Shown: positions 1 to 9,395 of the stretch, in pieces
Position numbering within the stretch: the first letter of the stretch is position 1
How the letters are laid out: every line of letters begins with the position of its first letter
From: Cryptomeria japonica
Taxonomy: Eukaryota > Streptophyta > Pinopsida > Cupressales > Cupressaceae
Direction of reading: 5' to 3'
Assembly (NCBI RefSeq): GCF_030272615.1
Contig: NC_081414.1
Span: forward strand, 5,465,001-5,529,000
Length of the DNA stretch: 64,000 nt
Position numbers and translations under genes: made by a program
Notes under the pieces: generated by a model
The model's input: only the letters and a program-made list of their open reading frames with translations
The model's database searches: none
What the model was told of the DNA's origin: nothing

Positions 1-880
1 AGAAGAAGGTGAACCAAAGGTGTGTTGTGAACTAAAATTTGTTTCTCATATCCATCAAACTTCTTCTGATGGCAATATGACTCATTATGCCCTTGCTTTT
101 TGCAATAAGCACAAATAGTTCTTTCTCTCTTCGATGATTCTCCCTTAGGAGAAGGTGAACCAGAGGTGTGTTGTGAACTGAAATCCTTTCCTTTCCCTGT
201 GGTCTTTGGATTCTATTTCTTTCCTTTGCTAGATGAAGCCTTCGTGTCTGTCTGAGGTGGAGTAGTAAGAAGTGATGAAGCTTTCGAAGGCTTCAATGTA
301 CCCATTTGAATCACCTTGAATTGTTCTCACATGAGTTGAATGCCAAACTCATCAAGAGAAGGCATAGTGTACTTGAAGCCCATAGCATCCTTTGTAGCAT
401 AGAAGGAAGAAACAAAGACAAAATAATTTGGACCAAGCTTTGTAGGAATAGAAAGGATCAACTGGTCATCTTTCTTCTCAATACCTGATTGCTTTAGCTA
501 AAGCCTCAAGGACTTAGGATTTGTGAAGAGGTCCTAGATCGTGTCAAAATTAGAAGAATTAAGACATATCAACTCATTCTCTAACTGATAACTTTGAAGT
601 GTGTCCTGCTTACCAAATAGAAGCTCAAGTTGTGCCCAAACATCCTGCAGTGTATTGCAAGACTCAACATGAAACAAGAGATCGGGAGAGATACTCATGC
701 AAAGAGTGCCAAAAGCCTCATCACATATGTTGAATCATTTCCTCTTTTATGTGGCACCTGTTGGTTCGATTTATGTACCCATGGTAACTCGATACAACCC
801 CAACTTCTTAAGAGTTATCTCTGTGTGAGAGTTCCACTCAAGAAAATTAGAAGTGGTAAGAAGAGGCATGTTTCTTTTCT
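1..880 (-). pseudogene. Copia gag remnant (element C1), runs off the left edge
   Basis: Reading the minus strand from about 880 down to 1 gives a broken Ty1/copia gag. The first part has the UBN2-type gag pattern (a W-N-S-H-T-E-I-T-L stretch, then L-Q-D-V-W-A-Q-L-E). Near the left edge is a CCHC zinc knuckle, C-x2-C-x4-H-x4-C, coded at 72-113. This domain binds the element's RNA during particle assembly. Several in-frame stops break it, including a TAG near 536 and others at about 490 and 345. A short segment ending in the words for 'gaaccaaaggtgtg' occurs twice (around 8-30 and 130-160), a small internal duplication beside the knuckle. The gag lies downstream of a primer site and LTR on the same strand, so it is the 5' part of an element whose pol lies outside the window. 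Confidence 0.8.
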
Positions 881-2021
881 CCACAATGCTGGAAAAAGTA
901 CAGATCTAAGACAAGAAAAATATAGTAATAGAGCCCAAAATTCAAAACAAAAAACCTCTGATAACAAGAAAGGTAGAGCTCGAATCATAGGAAGGCAAAA
1001 TAAGACCAGAAAAAGAACTGTTGACTTTGGAAGGAAGAGATAGAAATATGGTAAACAATCTACAAAAAGGGACCTAAGATCTGGATATAGCTCTGAATCA
1101 TCTTTCCAATAATATTTCATTTGCAAAAAATGGAGTCTGGATGCACAAGATATGTCCTCAAGAGTGCAAACAACAACTTTTGACTTCAACTCGCAAAAAA
1201 GCCTACAAAATGAAAAAATCAGAAAAAAAAATTTACCTCTTCTTCTGGATTGTTCTCGGAATCTGCTTTCGGACGATATCTCGTTTTCCCAATTTTGACT
1301 TCGTATGACAAAGTTATGAGCAAAATACTAATCCCACCCCTTGGTGACTCCCTCGTTGAGCGGAGGCGGTGGAGTTGCTGGAAAAGTGAAGGTGGTGGCC
1401 AGGAGGAGCAATGGTCAACACATTGGTAGTGGAGGAGCTATCGATCCAGCAGGCTGCTACCGACGGTTAAGCTCATTGACAGCTAGCCGCAGGCTCCTGG
1501 CGATTAAACCCAGTGGCAGCTAGTCCTGCCACTGTGGTGGGAGGTTAGCAGCTTTGAAAGCCACTGGCAGTGAACGCCCAGTCCAACCACTTAGCAGTAA
1601 ACTACGTTGGCCTTGGCAAGTCGTTAAACTGCTAAAAAAAATTATATTTTTTTACAAGGTCGTACAGTACGGACTGTACGACCCATAAATTAATAAAAAA
1701 TTGCCTCAAAAGTTTCCATCACCCAATATAGGAAAATTATATATCAAAATTCGTGGAATCAACCTTCTGAATCCAATTGTGGAGTCCTTTTGGGCCCAAA
1801 AGCATTCAAATTTTCAGGTACCTTCTAGAACAGAGAAAAACCACGAACTTTGAACCCTTGCAAAATGGACTCCATGTATCGGATTTCAGCGAAACAAAAG
1901 GCGATCCTGACTTTCTTGAGCCTTCTGGAACTGATGGTGTGCTCCAAATTAACCCAAGATGAACGACTTGTTGTGTAAATACAAATAATCTCCAAAAAAG
2001 AGAACAAGAATCTTTAGATCT
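881..2021 (-). other. Untranslated leader of Copia element C1
   Basis: This stretch lies between the C1 primer site and gag on the minus strand. I see no protein in it. A GC-rich block at about 1335-1620 is built from near-repeats of ggcagctag/cactggcag words and stands out from the AT-rich surroundings. An 11-bp perfect hairpin sits just beside it at 1658-1683. A GC-rich block also follows the primer site in C2 (56620-57150), so this may be a feature of related leaders. Confidence 0.55.
1658..1683. repeat. Perfect 11-bp hairpin in the C1 leader
   Basis: GGTCGTACAGT at 1658-1668 pairs perfectly with ACTGTACGACC at 1673-1683 around an ACGG loop. It lies about 340 bases into the leader from the primer site on the transcribed minus strand. 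A role in RNA dimerisation or packaging is speculation. Confidence 0.85.
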
Positions 2022-2036
2022 GGAGCTTTGATACCA
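2022..2036 (-). other. Primer binding site of C1
   Basis: The minus strand reads TGGTATCAAAGCTCC directly after the LTR end CTAACA. This differs at one base from TGGTATCAGAGC, the initiator-methionine-tRNA primer site usual in plant Copia elements. Confidence 0.85.
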
Positions 2037-2065
2037 TGTTAGAATTCGTGAAATGAGAATCCCAC

Positions 2066-3265
2066 TATAGACACCTAAAATTAATTAAATTAATACTTGC
2101 CTGATTTAATCCTGTCAACATAATTAACCAATTTAATTGTGTTAATTCCCTTTATCTCAAGGTTAATTAAATCAAATTAATCAATCTTATCTCTATAGTC
2201 CAATAATTAATTTATCAATAAATTAATTAATTTTCCCATTCTTCTAAATTCCTCTTAGTTAATTAAACTTAACTAAAGTGATTCCTACAAATCACTTTTC
2301 CTAATCCTCACTTAGTCTAATCAATTCTTCTAGAATCATTTATCATTATTCTCTAATTTCATATTCATTCACTCATTCTCTCTCCTCATGTTACATCCTC
2401 CTAACTTTACCACTTGCACTTCTAATCCCCCATTAAGCCACCTAATCAATCTCTTTAATCATTTGCACATCCCTAATCACCTTGATTAGGGATGGGTCAA
2501 ATTTGATCCTTTCCAAGAAGTTCAAATTCTTTGAATCTCCCCATGCATCCTCTTCCCAAGGAATTTTTAATTCCTTTATCCATTTAATCTTCCTACATCC
2601 TCTTATTTTAAAATTTTTAATTCCTCCTTCCTCCCCCAAGGAATTTTATATTCATTTTTCTCTTCCCAATGTACTTGGGAGCTCTTCCCCATGTACCTTG
2701 AGAGGTGCGGAGATAAGAAATGCCTTTATGACATATCTCTTGGTCTCCACACCTTATCCTTTCAATCCATGTGCTCCATCTCATTCAATCTCAACCCTCC
2801 ATTCCCATTCAATATCAATCGTCTATTTCTCTTCTTTCAAATCTATAAATTGGGGTCTCCTTCCCTTCATTTTCCATCTAGACCCCTTCATTTTCCATCT
2901 CCAATCCAAATAATCTTATGTTGTCATTTTAGCTTTTGAAATCATCCCTTGGCATCCATATTATAGGAAACTTATATCCTTTAAGCATCCATAATCATCT
3001 CCATCCATCCTTCGAACACCCATCCTTCATCCACATCCACCATTGTTGTGCATTAGAGAGAAAACCACATCAACATAAAGGACCAATCCAAACAAGCTAG
3101 GAAGGGGCACATTCTTGGCTTCACCGAAAGTCTAATCGGAGGAACAAGAGAGAACTCTCTCTTGCAAGGTATATGATTTGTTGGTTTAATGTTTTTACTT
3201 GGTTTCTTATGTTATTTGGATTTAAACTAACAGTCTAACCTTGCATTTGGTTTTCCCTTGGTTCA
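2066..3265 (+). repeat. Solo gypsy LTR inserted in the C1 LTR
   Basis: This 1200-bp block begins TATAGACACCTAAAATTA and ends CTTGGTTCA. It is flanked by the perfect 5-bp duplication CCCAC (2061-2065 and 3266-3270). Its start matches the G1 LTR start (TGTAGACACCTAAAATTG) and it opens with the same sort of AT-rich palindromic stretches. The end also resembles the G1 LTR in layout, with a GTATATGATTTG...TTATGTTATTTGG pattern. It contains no internal domain, so it is a solo LTR left by recombination between two LTRs. Confidence 0.88.
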
Positions 3266-3348
3266 CCCACAAGTCTAGTTATCTTCTCCAAGAATACATG
3301 TCACACATAAAGAGAGAATTGAACAACAAAATAATTGAAGACAATAAC

Positions 3349-3724
3349 TACAGGAGTTGAGAAAATACAACACCACAGGAGCCCAAATAATCTCTGCAAG
3401 CTAAAAAACCTATTACAAGGAGAAGCAATGAAGCAAATCTCAGAAGGAAAGAATACACAGGAAAAATATGCTCCAAAAGATGAGAGCTCAATAATCTCCA
3501 AAATGTATTGTCAATGATAATCCTTCTTCATACAATGAAAAGAAAGAACTCAACCTTTAATAGGTCAAGAAACCCTAAAATGGAAAACCTAGGTTTGCAC
3601 ATAATAATTAATTAAAATAATTAATTATATGCACCTAAAGTTAGCTTAAGTGTAAAAGAGATAAAGGGAACTTAAATAATTAAACAAGTTTAATTAATCA
3701 AGTAAATACCCGAATACTCTAACA
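3349..3724 (-). repeat. Solo LTR of the C2 family
   Basis: This is the reverse complement of the LTRs at 55873-56257 and 58321-58705. It ends CCCGAATACTCTAACA on the plus strand, the complement of the C2 LTR start. The perfect 5-bp duplication ATAAC flanks it (3344-3348 and 3725-3729). No internal domain remains. The three copies show that the C2 family has been active more than once at this locus. Confidence 0.9.
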
Positions 3725-4094
3725 ATAACAATGAAATTGATTGAATTGCTTTGAAATTGCTTAAGTTACAAAGAAGGATATGACATCCTTATAAAGAAAT
3801 ATAATTCTAAAGATAAAAACCCTAAACGATGGAGTTTACAAGAATGCATAAATCAGTCATGTATGCACAAATAGCATAATAGACTAATTAAATGCATGAA
3901 ACACTCTAAATCTAAACATAGTTTTCTTTTCCTAGTTTGCATTATGCATGGAGATAAATATTAATTAATTATCCCTAATTAATTAATTAACTAAATAATA
4001 AATGCCAATAATTAATTACTAATTAAGGCACAAATTATTTAGTGAATTAATACAATTAAGTGAATAATTAATATATAAATTATTTATTCCAACA

Positions 4095-5326
4095 ATGATG
4101 ATTAACATAAGGAAGACAACCTTGACCAGACCAATTGGGTGACAGGAACTTGACAACTTAATGACATAATACTAGCATGACCCTAACAGCTCTAGGATTA
4201 CCAAACAAATCCTAAAGGGTCACTTATCTCAAGGTATTAGCAATGATGACAAATTTGACCTCTTCTCATGTCTATGCCCCTCTCCCTAATGATACTCTCC
4301 CTCCCTTCTGTGAGGGTGATAGAATTTTCCTGCATCCACTTAGACATATAAGGGTAGTTAGACATTTTCCTTAATCATAAAATTTATCCACATAATAAAG
4401 TATTTATTACTAGGATTAATATCATATGCTCCATAAGTTCATCAACAAATGTTTTAAATATAGCTTCAAATAACATCACCATATCTCTAATTATGCAATT
4501 TAAGCAAATAAGAAAAAGTTCATGAAAGAGGGATGTAGAACCATTGATTCAATGCAACAAGATATTGTTTTTCCAGACATAGCTACTTGGGATTCGTATC
4601 TTGTTGACATGTCATCCTTGTTTGTGGAGTCTTGTATCACAAACCTAGAGGATTATTTTTTAGGATATCCATCTAGTCTTTGTTGATAGCCACATAATGT
4701 TATCAGCTCATCTTCATTGCACATGGAGCTTATTCTACATAATTTTTCTGAGTCCTTGATTGTCACCTACATTTATTAGACATGTGAGTGATCGGATTGT
4801 GGCATCCTTATCCTTCATGGACATGGCAACATTTGAGCAGTTTCTAGATGCACACACTAGTCAGATTTGAATTCCTACTTCTTCTAGTTTATGGGAATGG
4901 CTTCTCCAATCTCCAATGGATTTATTTCTTCCTAAGGGGAGAAACGTTATTTGTAGGCAATAGATTGTGTTATGTCTTTAGGCTTCACATTGGCATAAGA
5001 GCTACTTCTTTATTGGGGGGATTCATATCCTCATTTTCTCTCTCTTACTAGGGGCATTCATTGTACTTGTGTGATAAAAGCAATCCTTAGGGGGGCACAT
5101 TGAATCCTCCTTCTATTCTTCTCTCACTAGTGTAGTTATTTCATTTTCTCTCTTTTGGAGAGGAGTTTTTTCAGATGTGGTTTTCTCCTTTTCTCTAGTT
5201 ATGAGAGATTGGGTTTTTTTGTACATGGGTACCTCATTAGGCATTGTTGTTGGGACCCATCCACTCATGCTTTGATGCATTCATCTTTAGGGTTTTAGCT
5301 TCTCCCTAAGTTAATCTTAAGGAGGG
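4095..5326 (+). other. Decayed internal region of a non-autonomous element
   Basis: I find no protein-coding signal. The last 150 bases resemble the end of the C2 internal region (58190-58320). Both have a GGGTACCT word, then TTGTTG-GACCCATC, then GTTTTAGCTTCTCC, then a purine tract just before an LTR starting TGTTAGAGTA. Here the polypurine tract is TTAAGGAGGG at 5317-5326. The 5' end and 5' LTR of this element were not found. From 4095 to about 4560 I see nothing recognisable. Confidence 0.55.
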
Positions 5327-5622
5327 TGTTAGAGTAATTAGGATAATCACCTAATTAATTATCCAATTAGGTCCTTATCACTTTATTGACTTAAGCTAAA
5401 CTTAGGAGTGCTCTTCTATTTATTTGATTAGGCTAATAATATCTCACGTTGTCTCATTCATTATGATGTGAACACTTGACACTATCTAATTCAATTTTGC
5501 TCAAGGGTTTAGATTTAGGGTTTCTTTATCATTTATATAAAGATCCATTGTATTCATTTGTATCATAATATTTTGTGTATCAATAAAATTCTTAGGTTGT
5601 TGAGTAAATTGGGTTCCTAATC
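5327..5622 (+). repeat. 3' LTR-like sequence related to the C2 family
   Basis: It begins TGTTAGAGTAATTAGGATAA immediately after a polypurine tract, parallel to the C2 3' LTR at 58321. It is AT-rich, with a TATA-like CATTTATATAAAG near 5525-5545. The right end is uncertain: the CA of TAATCACA near 5622 is my best guess, and I found no target duplication. Confidence 0.55.
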
Positions 5623-6650
5623 ACAAAAAACTGATGTCAATTGCATCCATCATCCAAGTTCTCTACTATCCATAAATTGGGAGCAAAGAGACTATTACCA
5701 TATGTACTTTTTCGATTATTCCTTTTCTTTAGCTTGTATTTGGCATGAACTTCTATTATATGGCTTGATCCTTTGCAGATTTTACAAAAACTAGGGCTAG
5801 CTCCACTTCAATTTGTTGTCTCAACAACCTTACTTCCAATTTCAGCTCGATGTTATTTGGTAGGGGTTTTCAAAAATTGGTGGCCACATATATTTAAACA
5901 TACATCCTAAAGTTTCTTCGTCAATCTTAATGAAAGTAGCTAATGAATCACTATTTTTTGTGAAAATATCTAAATCCCAATATTCCACATATAGATTGAT
6001 TGTAAAACCTTATCCACATAAAAATGTTCATTAACAAATATATAGAAAATTAAAATTGAGTCCCCAATCCCATAAATAGAAGTTGATCCCATCCATCTTC
6101 CAAAGATTTTATTTTGATTTTTAACTTTTTACCTCTTGACCCCATGATTGCATTCCACAACAAAATAACCTTTTAGTAGAACCCTGATTTTTACCTTTGG
6201 GCCCCAATGCTCGTGGCACCATTTCAGAATTCGAATTTCCACCAAACAATTGTCCACCCATATAAACAAACACTGCATTATTGTATCCACGCCACAAATT
6301 TCCCTGGTTCATTCTGTAAAAGGGACATTTGGATTCAACTTTGAAAACAAATAGCGTTAGCTTCCTTTATCCTTACGTTTCTGTTCCCCATCAACCATGG
6401 TGATTTAACGCAAGGCGAGGCAGGGCAATCAGATTAAACAGATAGATGGTACGTGGGACAGGTGACATCCACCGTACCAACAATGAAGTAATAACCCTCC
6501 TTGCATAGGAAATTGGAATAAAAAATTTCTTGGATCCACACTCTAAACCCTTGCAATTTGTTGGTGAACGTTGGTGGAGCTGGTGGAATCTGAAATTACC
6601 GTTCCGTCCCATTTCTCAGCAACCAAGATCAAAAGGACAGGAAAAATATA
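5623..6650. other. Unassigned intergenic DNA upstream of the kinase gene
   Basis: There is no convincing protein, RNA gene or repeat here. Short minus-strand open frames (for example 6121-6312 and 6391-6612) have no recognisable domains. An AT dinucleotide run (TA about 9 times) lies at 6645-6664. Confidence 0.4.
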
Positions 6651-6699
6651 TATATATATATATAATAGTTGAGTGCACGGTGCACCTCAATGACTGAGT

Positions 6700-7205
6700 G
6701 ACTAGGTTTTTCACTCTGTAAAAAACGGGAAATTTCGGGGCGATCGCGACAAAGAACGACTTGACCGGGCAGACATTGACGGAGGCAGGGCAGAGCTGAG
6801 TATCGTCACTGCTGACCGTGTCAAGGGATGAGCAACCTGTTTTTTCAAGCACGTGCTGAGATACATGGACTCTGCGCAACCTGCTGGGCCCCGCCGCCGG
6901 TCATCCGTCACGTGATGGCGTGGAGGGATGCTTCTTGTCTCCTGCGCTGCGCCTTCCCCAAATTTCCTGCTTTCGCCGAATAAATAGCTCTCTCTCTCCC
7001 TCTCTGATGAATGAATGGATGTCTTCTGTCATTGCCTTTTATATGTTTGGTGAAGGCCGGTGGAATTGCTAGTTGGGGTTGGTGCGACCGAACCGAATTT
7101 CTATGTAAGGAGGATTCGTATTGTACACAAATAGGATCGGATCTGATCGGATCTGTTCTGTTCTGTTCTGTTAAATTGTTTCTGAAACAATTTCAAGATC
7201 AAAAG
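6700..7205 (+). promoter_or_regulatory. Putative promoter and 5' UTR of the MAPKK gene
   Basis: GC content rises sharply from about 6720. Two palindromic CACGTG G-boxes occur at 6850-6855 (in GCACGTGC) and 6909-6914 (in TCACGTGA), 59 bp apart. G-boxes are bound by plant bZIP and bHLH factors. A GCCGCC word lies between them near 6892, and a TTGACC W-box-like word near 6760. AATAAATA at 6979-6986 is a possible TATA element, followed by a CT-rich run (6988-7005) common in plant 5' UTRs. An in-frame ATG at 7011 lies in the transcribed leader if this TATA is used. Function is inferred from motifs only. Confidence 0.5.
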
Positions 7206-8189
7206 ATGTCGGTGAGAAGAAACCCGCGGCTGAACATTCCAATTCCGAACCGTCAGGCGCTTCACAGGCTTCCCTTGCCACCGCAGAACGGCGGCGGAGT
7301 GGCGGCGGTCAGAACGGTGGGGCGGCAAGACGTGGAGGAGCTTTCGGATTTGGAGCGCCTGGAGGCGGTGGGGCATGGTAGCGGAGGGAAAGTTTACAGG
7401 GTCCGTCACAAGAAAACTTCGGCGGTTTATGCCCTGAAGCTGATCCACGGCAACCATGACCAGAACATCAGGGGGCAGATAATTCGGGAGATGGAGATCC
7501 TGAAGAAGACGGACTCACCCTTCGTGGTGAAATGCCACGGGATTTTCGACAAGGGGGAGGAGATCCATTTCGTTCTGGAGTACATGGACGGAGGGTCGCT
7601 TCAGGATGTGGCGCAGAAGAGGCGTTTGCCGGAGGGTTTTCTGGCGGAGGTGGCCCGGAACGTGTTGGAGGGGCTCAAGTACCTCCACAGGCAGAAGATC
7701 GTTCACCGGGACATTAAGCCCTCGAATCTTCTGCTCAACCGGAAGCAGGAAGTCAAGATTGCAGATTTCGGCGTTAGCAGAATCCTGTCACAGACTCTGG
7801 ATCCGTGCAATACATACGTGGGTACCTGCGCGTACATGAGTCCCGAGAGGTTCGATCCCGACAGCTATGGAGGCCGATACGACGGGTACGCCGGGGACAT
7901 TTGGAGCCTCGGCCTCAGCCTTCTCGAGTGTTTTACCGGCCATTTTCCATTCCTGGCCCCCGGACAGAAGGCCGACTGGCCCACTCTCATGTGCGCCATC
8001 TGTTACGGGGACCCGCCATCTCCGCCTGCTTCTGCCTCTGCGGATTTTCAGAACTTCATTCGCTGTTGTCTGCACAAGGACGCCAGAAAAAGATGGACTG
8101 CTGCCCAACTTTTGGAACACCAGTTTATCATCAAATCCCGCACCACCTCTTGCTCTTTGTCGACGTCTATGCGGTCCCTCACAATCTGA
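7206..8189 (+). CDS. MAP kinase kinase, plant group D (MKK7/MKK9-like), intronless
   Basis: This encodes a 327-residue dual-specificity kinase that would phosphorylate the Thr and Tyr of a MAP kinase activation loop in a cytoplasmic/nuclear stress or developmental cascade. Visible features in order: a basic MAPK-docking motif at the N-terminus (R-R-N-P-R-L-N-I, residues 4-11); a glycine loop G56-x-G-S-G-G-K-V63; ATP-binding Lys78; catalytic loop H167-R-D169-I-K-P-S-N174; D187-F-G189; the plant MAPKK activation loop T197-x5-T203, followed by G-T-C-A-Y-M-S-P-E-R-F. The length and single exon fit Arabidopsis group D, which has no NTF2 domain. The start at 7206 is chosen because family similarity begins there. 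The frame stays open upstream to an ATG at 7011, which would add 65 unconserved residues. All catalytic residues are present, so the gene looks functional. Which group D member it matches cannot be told from sequence alone. Confidence 0.93.
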   Translation: MSVRRNPRLNIPIPNRQALHRLPLPPQNGGGVAAVRTVGRQDVEELSDLERLEAVGHGSGGKVYRVRHKKTSAVYALKLIHGNHDQNIRGQIIREMEILKKTDSPFVVKCHGIFDKGEEIHFVLEYMDGGSLQDVAQKRRLPEGFLAEVARNVLEGLKYLHRQKIVHRDIKPSNLLLNRKQEVKIADFGVSRILSQTLDPCNTYVGTCAYMSPERFDPDSYGGRYDGYAGDIWSLGLSLLECFTGHFPFLAPGQKADWPTLMCAICYGDPPSPPASASADFQNFIRCCLHKDARKRWTAAQLLEHQFIIKSRTTSCSLSTSMRSLTI

Positions 8190-8792
8190 TTCCATTCATA
8201 TTGTTTTCGCATTAAATTCAATTTCCTCTGCAATTCTTTCTGTCTCAAAAACAGAGGATTTTAAAATTTCAACACCCAAATTTTGGGTCGAGATCGAGTA
8301 TGTTCAGGGGGGATGGAGGAACGAGTGAACCAAAGAAGACGGCCCTTCCTTTCATAGGTTTTTACTGTACAAAAAAATAAAAAAGACATATACTATTTTA
8401 CTGTGAACTGTGAAGCATTTCTGTAGTTATTTAACTAATTTTGCCCAGCCCGGACGGCCATGGCACCGGATGTTTCTGATAATGTTCAATATTTTGACTA
8501 AAGCAAAATTTCCATTATTTTAATCTGCCTTGGCTTACATCTCTTCGTTTGCAATCTCTGTTATTATTAACTGTTAATGCAAAGCTTTTTGTGACCAGTC
8601 AAGGATTTATTCGTTGTCAATGCATATTAAGTGTTAATGGAATGCTTTTAATGACCACTCAAGGATTGATGGATTAGGTTTGTTATCATCAAAACAGCCA
8701 TTTTAGTGGTCAAGGTCAATGGATTACTTGATTATTTTATTTATATGTTTGGAACTCTATTCTTTCTCAATTCTTGCTCTTCAAGTTCAACT
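8190..8792. other. 3' UTR and downstream flank of the MAPKK gene
   Basis: This is non-coding and AT-rich. AAAAAAATAAAAAAG at about 8371-8385 could include a polyadenylation signal. A short duplicated phrase (GTTAATG-AA-GCTTTT-TGACCA-TCAAGGATT) occurs at about 8573-8605 and 8633-8667. Confidence 0.4.
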
Positions 8793-8864
8793 AAAATTAT
8801 GATTTGATTTCTATTATTAAAAATTCAAAGTAAAACATTGGATATAATTGTAATCATTGGTTGG

Positions 8865-9395
8865 ATGTGTAATTAAAAATGTCTTACTTTTATTTGTTTT
8901 TAGTTTTTTTTTTTAAATATATATTTTTAAAAGATTAGGTATAATAATGTAACGTTAAAATTTATATATTTATGATATTTTTATTTAGTTTTTCTGTTAT
9001 AAGAAGATTATTTTGAAATATATATACATATATAGTGATGTAATCTTGTGTAAGGTTAGGTCTCTTGGTTTATTTTATCCATGTACCTTATTTGATAAAT
9101 GGAGATTAGGATCACTCCAATCCACCAATCTCAAATATTGGATGTGTAATTGAAAAATATCTTTTTTTCAAGTTTAGATATAATTGTGTAATGTTAAAAT
9201 TTATATATTTATGTTATTTTTATTTAGTTTTTTTTTATGGTCTATTATGAGTGGATTATTTTGAAATATATACACACATATACAATGATGTAATCTTGTT
9301 TAAGGCTAGGTCCCATGCTTTATTAAATTCATGTATATTATTTGATCTATGAGGATTATGATCACTCAAACCCACCAATCTCAAATTTTGCATGA
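8865..9395. repeat. Two tandem copies of an AT-rich module of about 270 bp
   Basis: The phrase ATTGGATGTGTAATT, then GTTTAG/TTAGGTATAAT, TTATTTTGAAATATAT, GATGTAATCTTGT, AGGCTAGGTC and GATCACTC occurs twice in a row, starting near 8865 and near 9135. The same two-copy structure is in unit 2 (about 46690-47250), so it predates the larger duplication. It has no known identity. Confidence 0.75.

Larger units (their letters stand above)
2037..4094 (-). repeat. 5' LTR of Copia element C1, split by two solo LTRs
   Basis: On the minus strand the LTR begins TGTTGGAATAAATAATTT at 4094 and ends GAATTCTAACA at 2037, next to the primer site. Removing the two later insertions (2066-3270 and 3349-3729, each with one target-duplication copy) leaves about 472 bp. 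A TATA-like CTTTATAAGGATG lies near 3800 on the minus strand. The outer target duplication cannot be checked because the other end of the element is off the window. Confidence 0.8.

Noticed and set aside
7101-8328. Several long open frames overlapping the kinase in other phases and on the minus strand
   Set aside because: They are products of the GC-rich codon use of the MAPKK; none has a recognisable domain and the kinase frame carries all conserved motifs.
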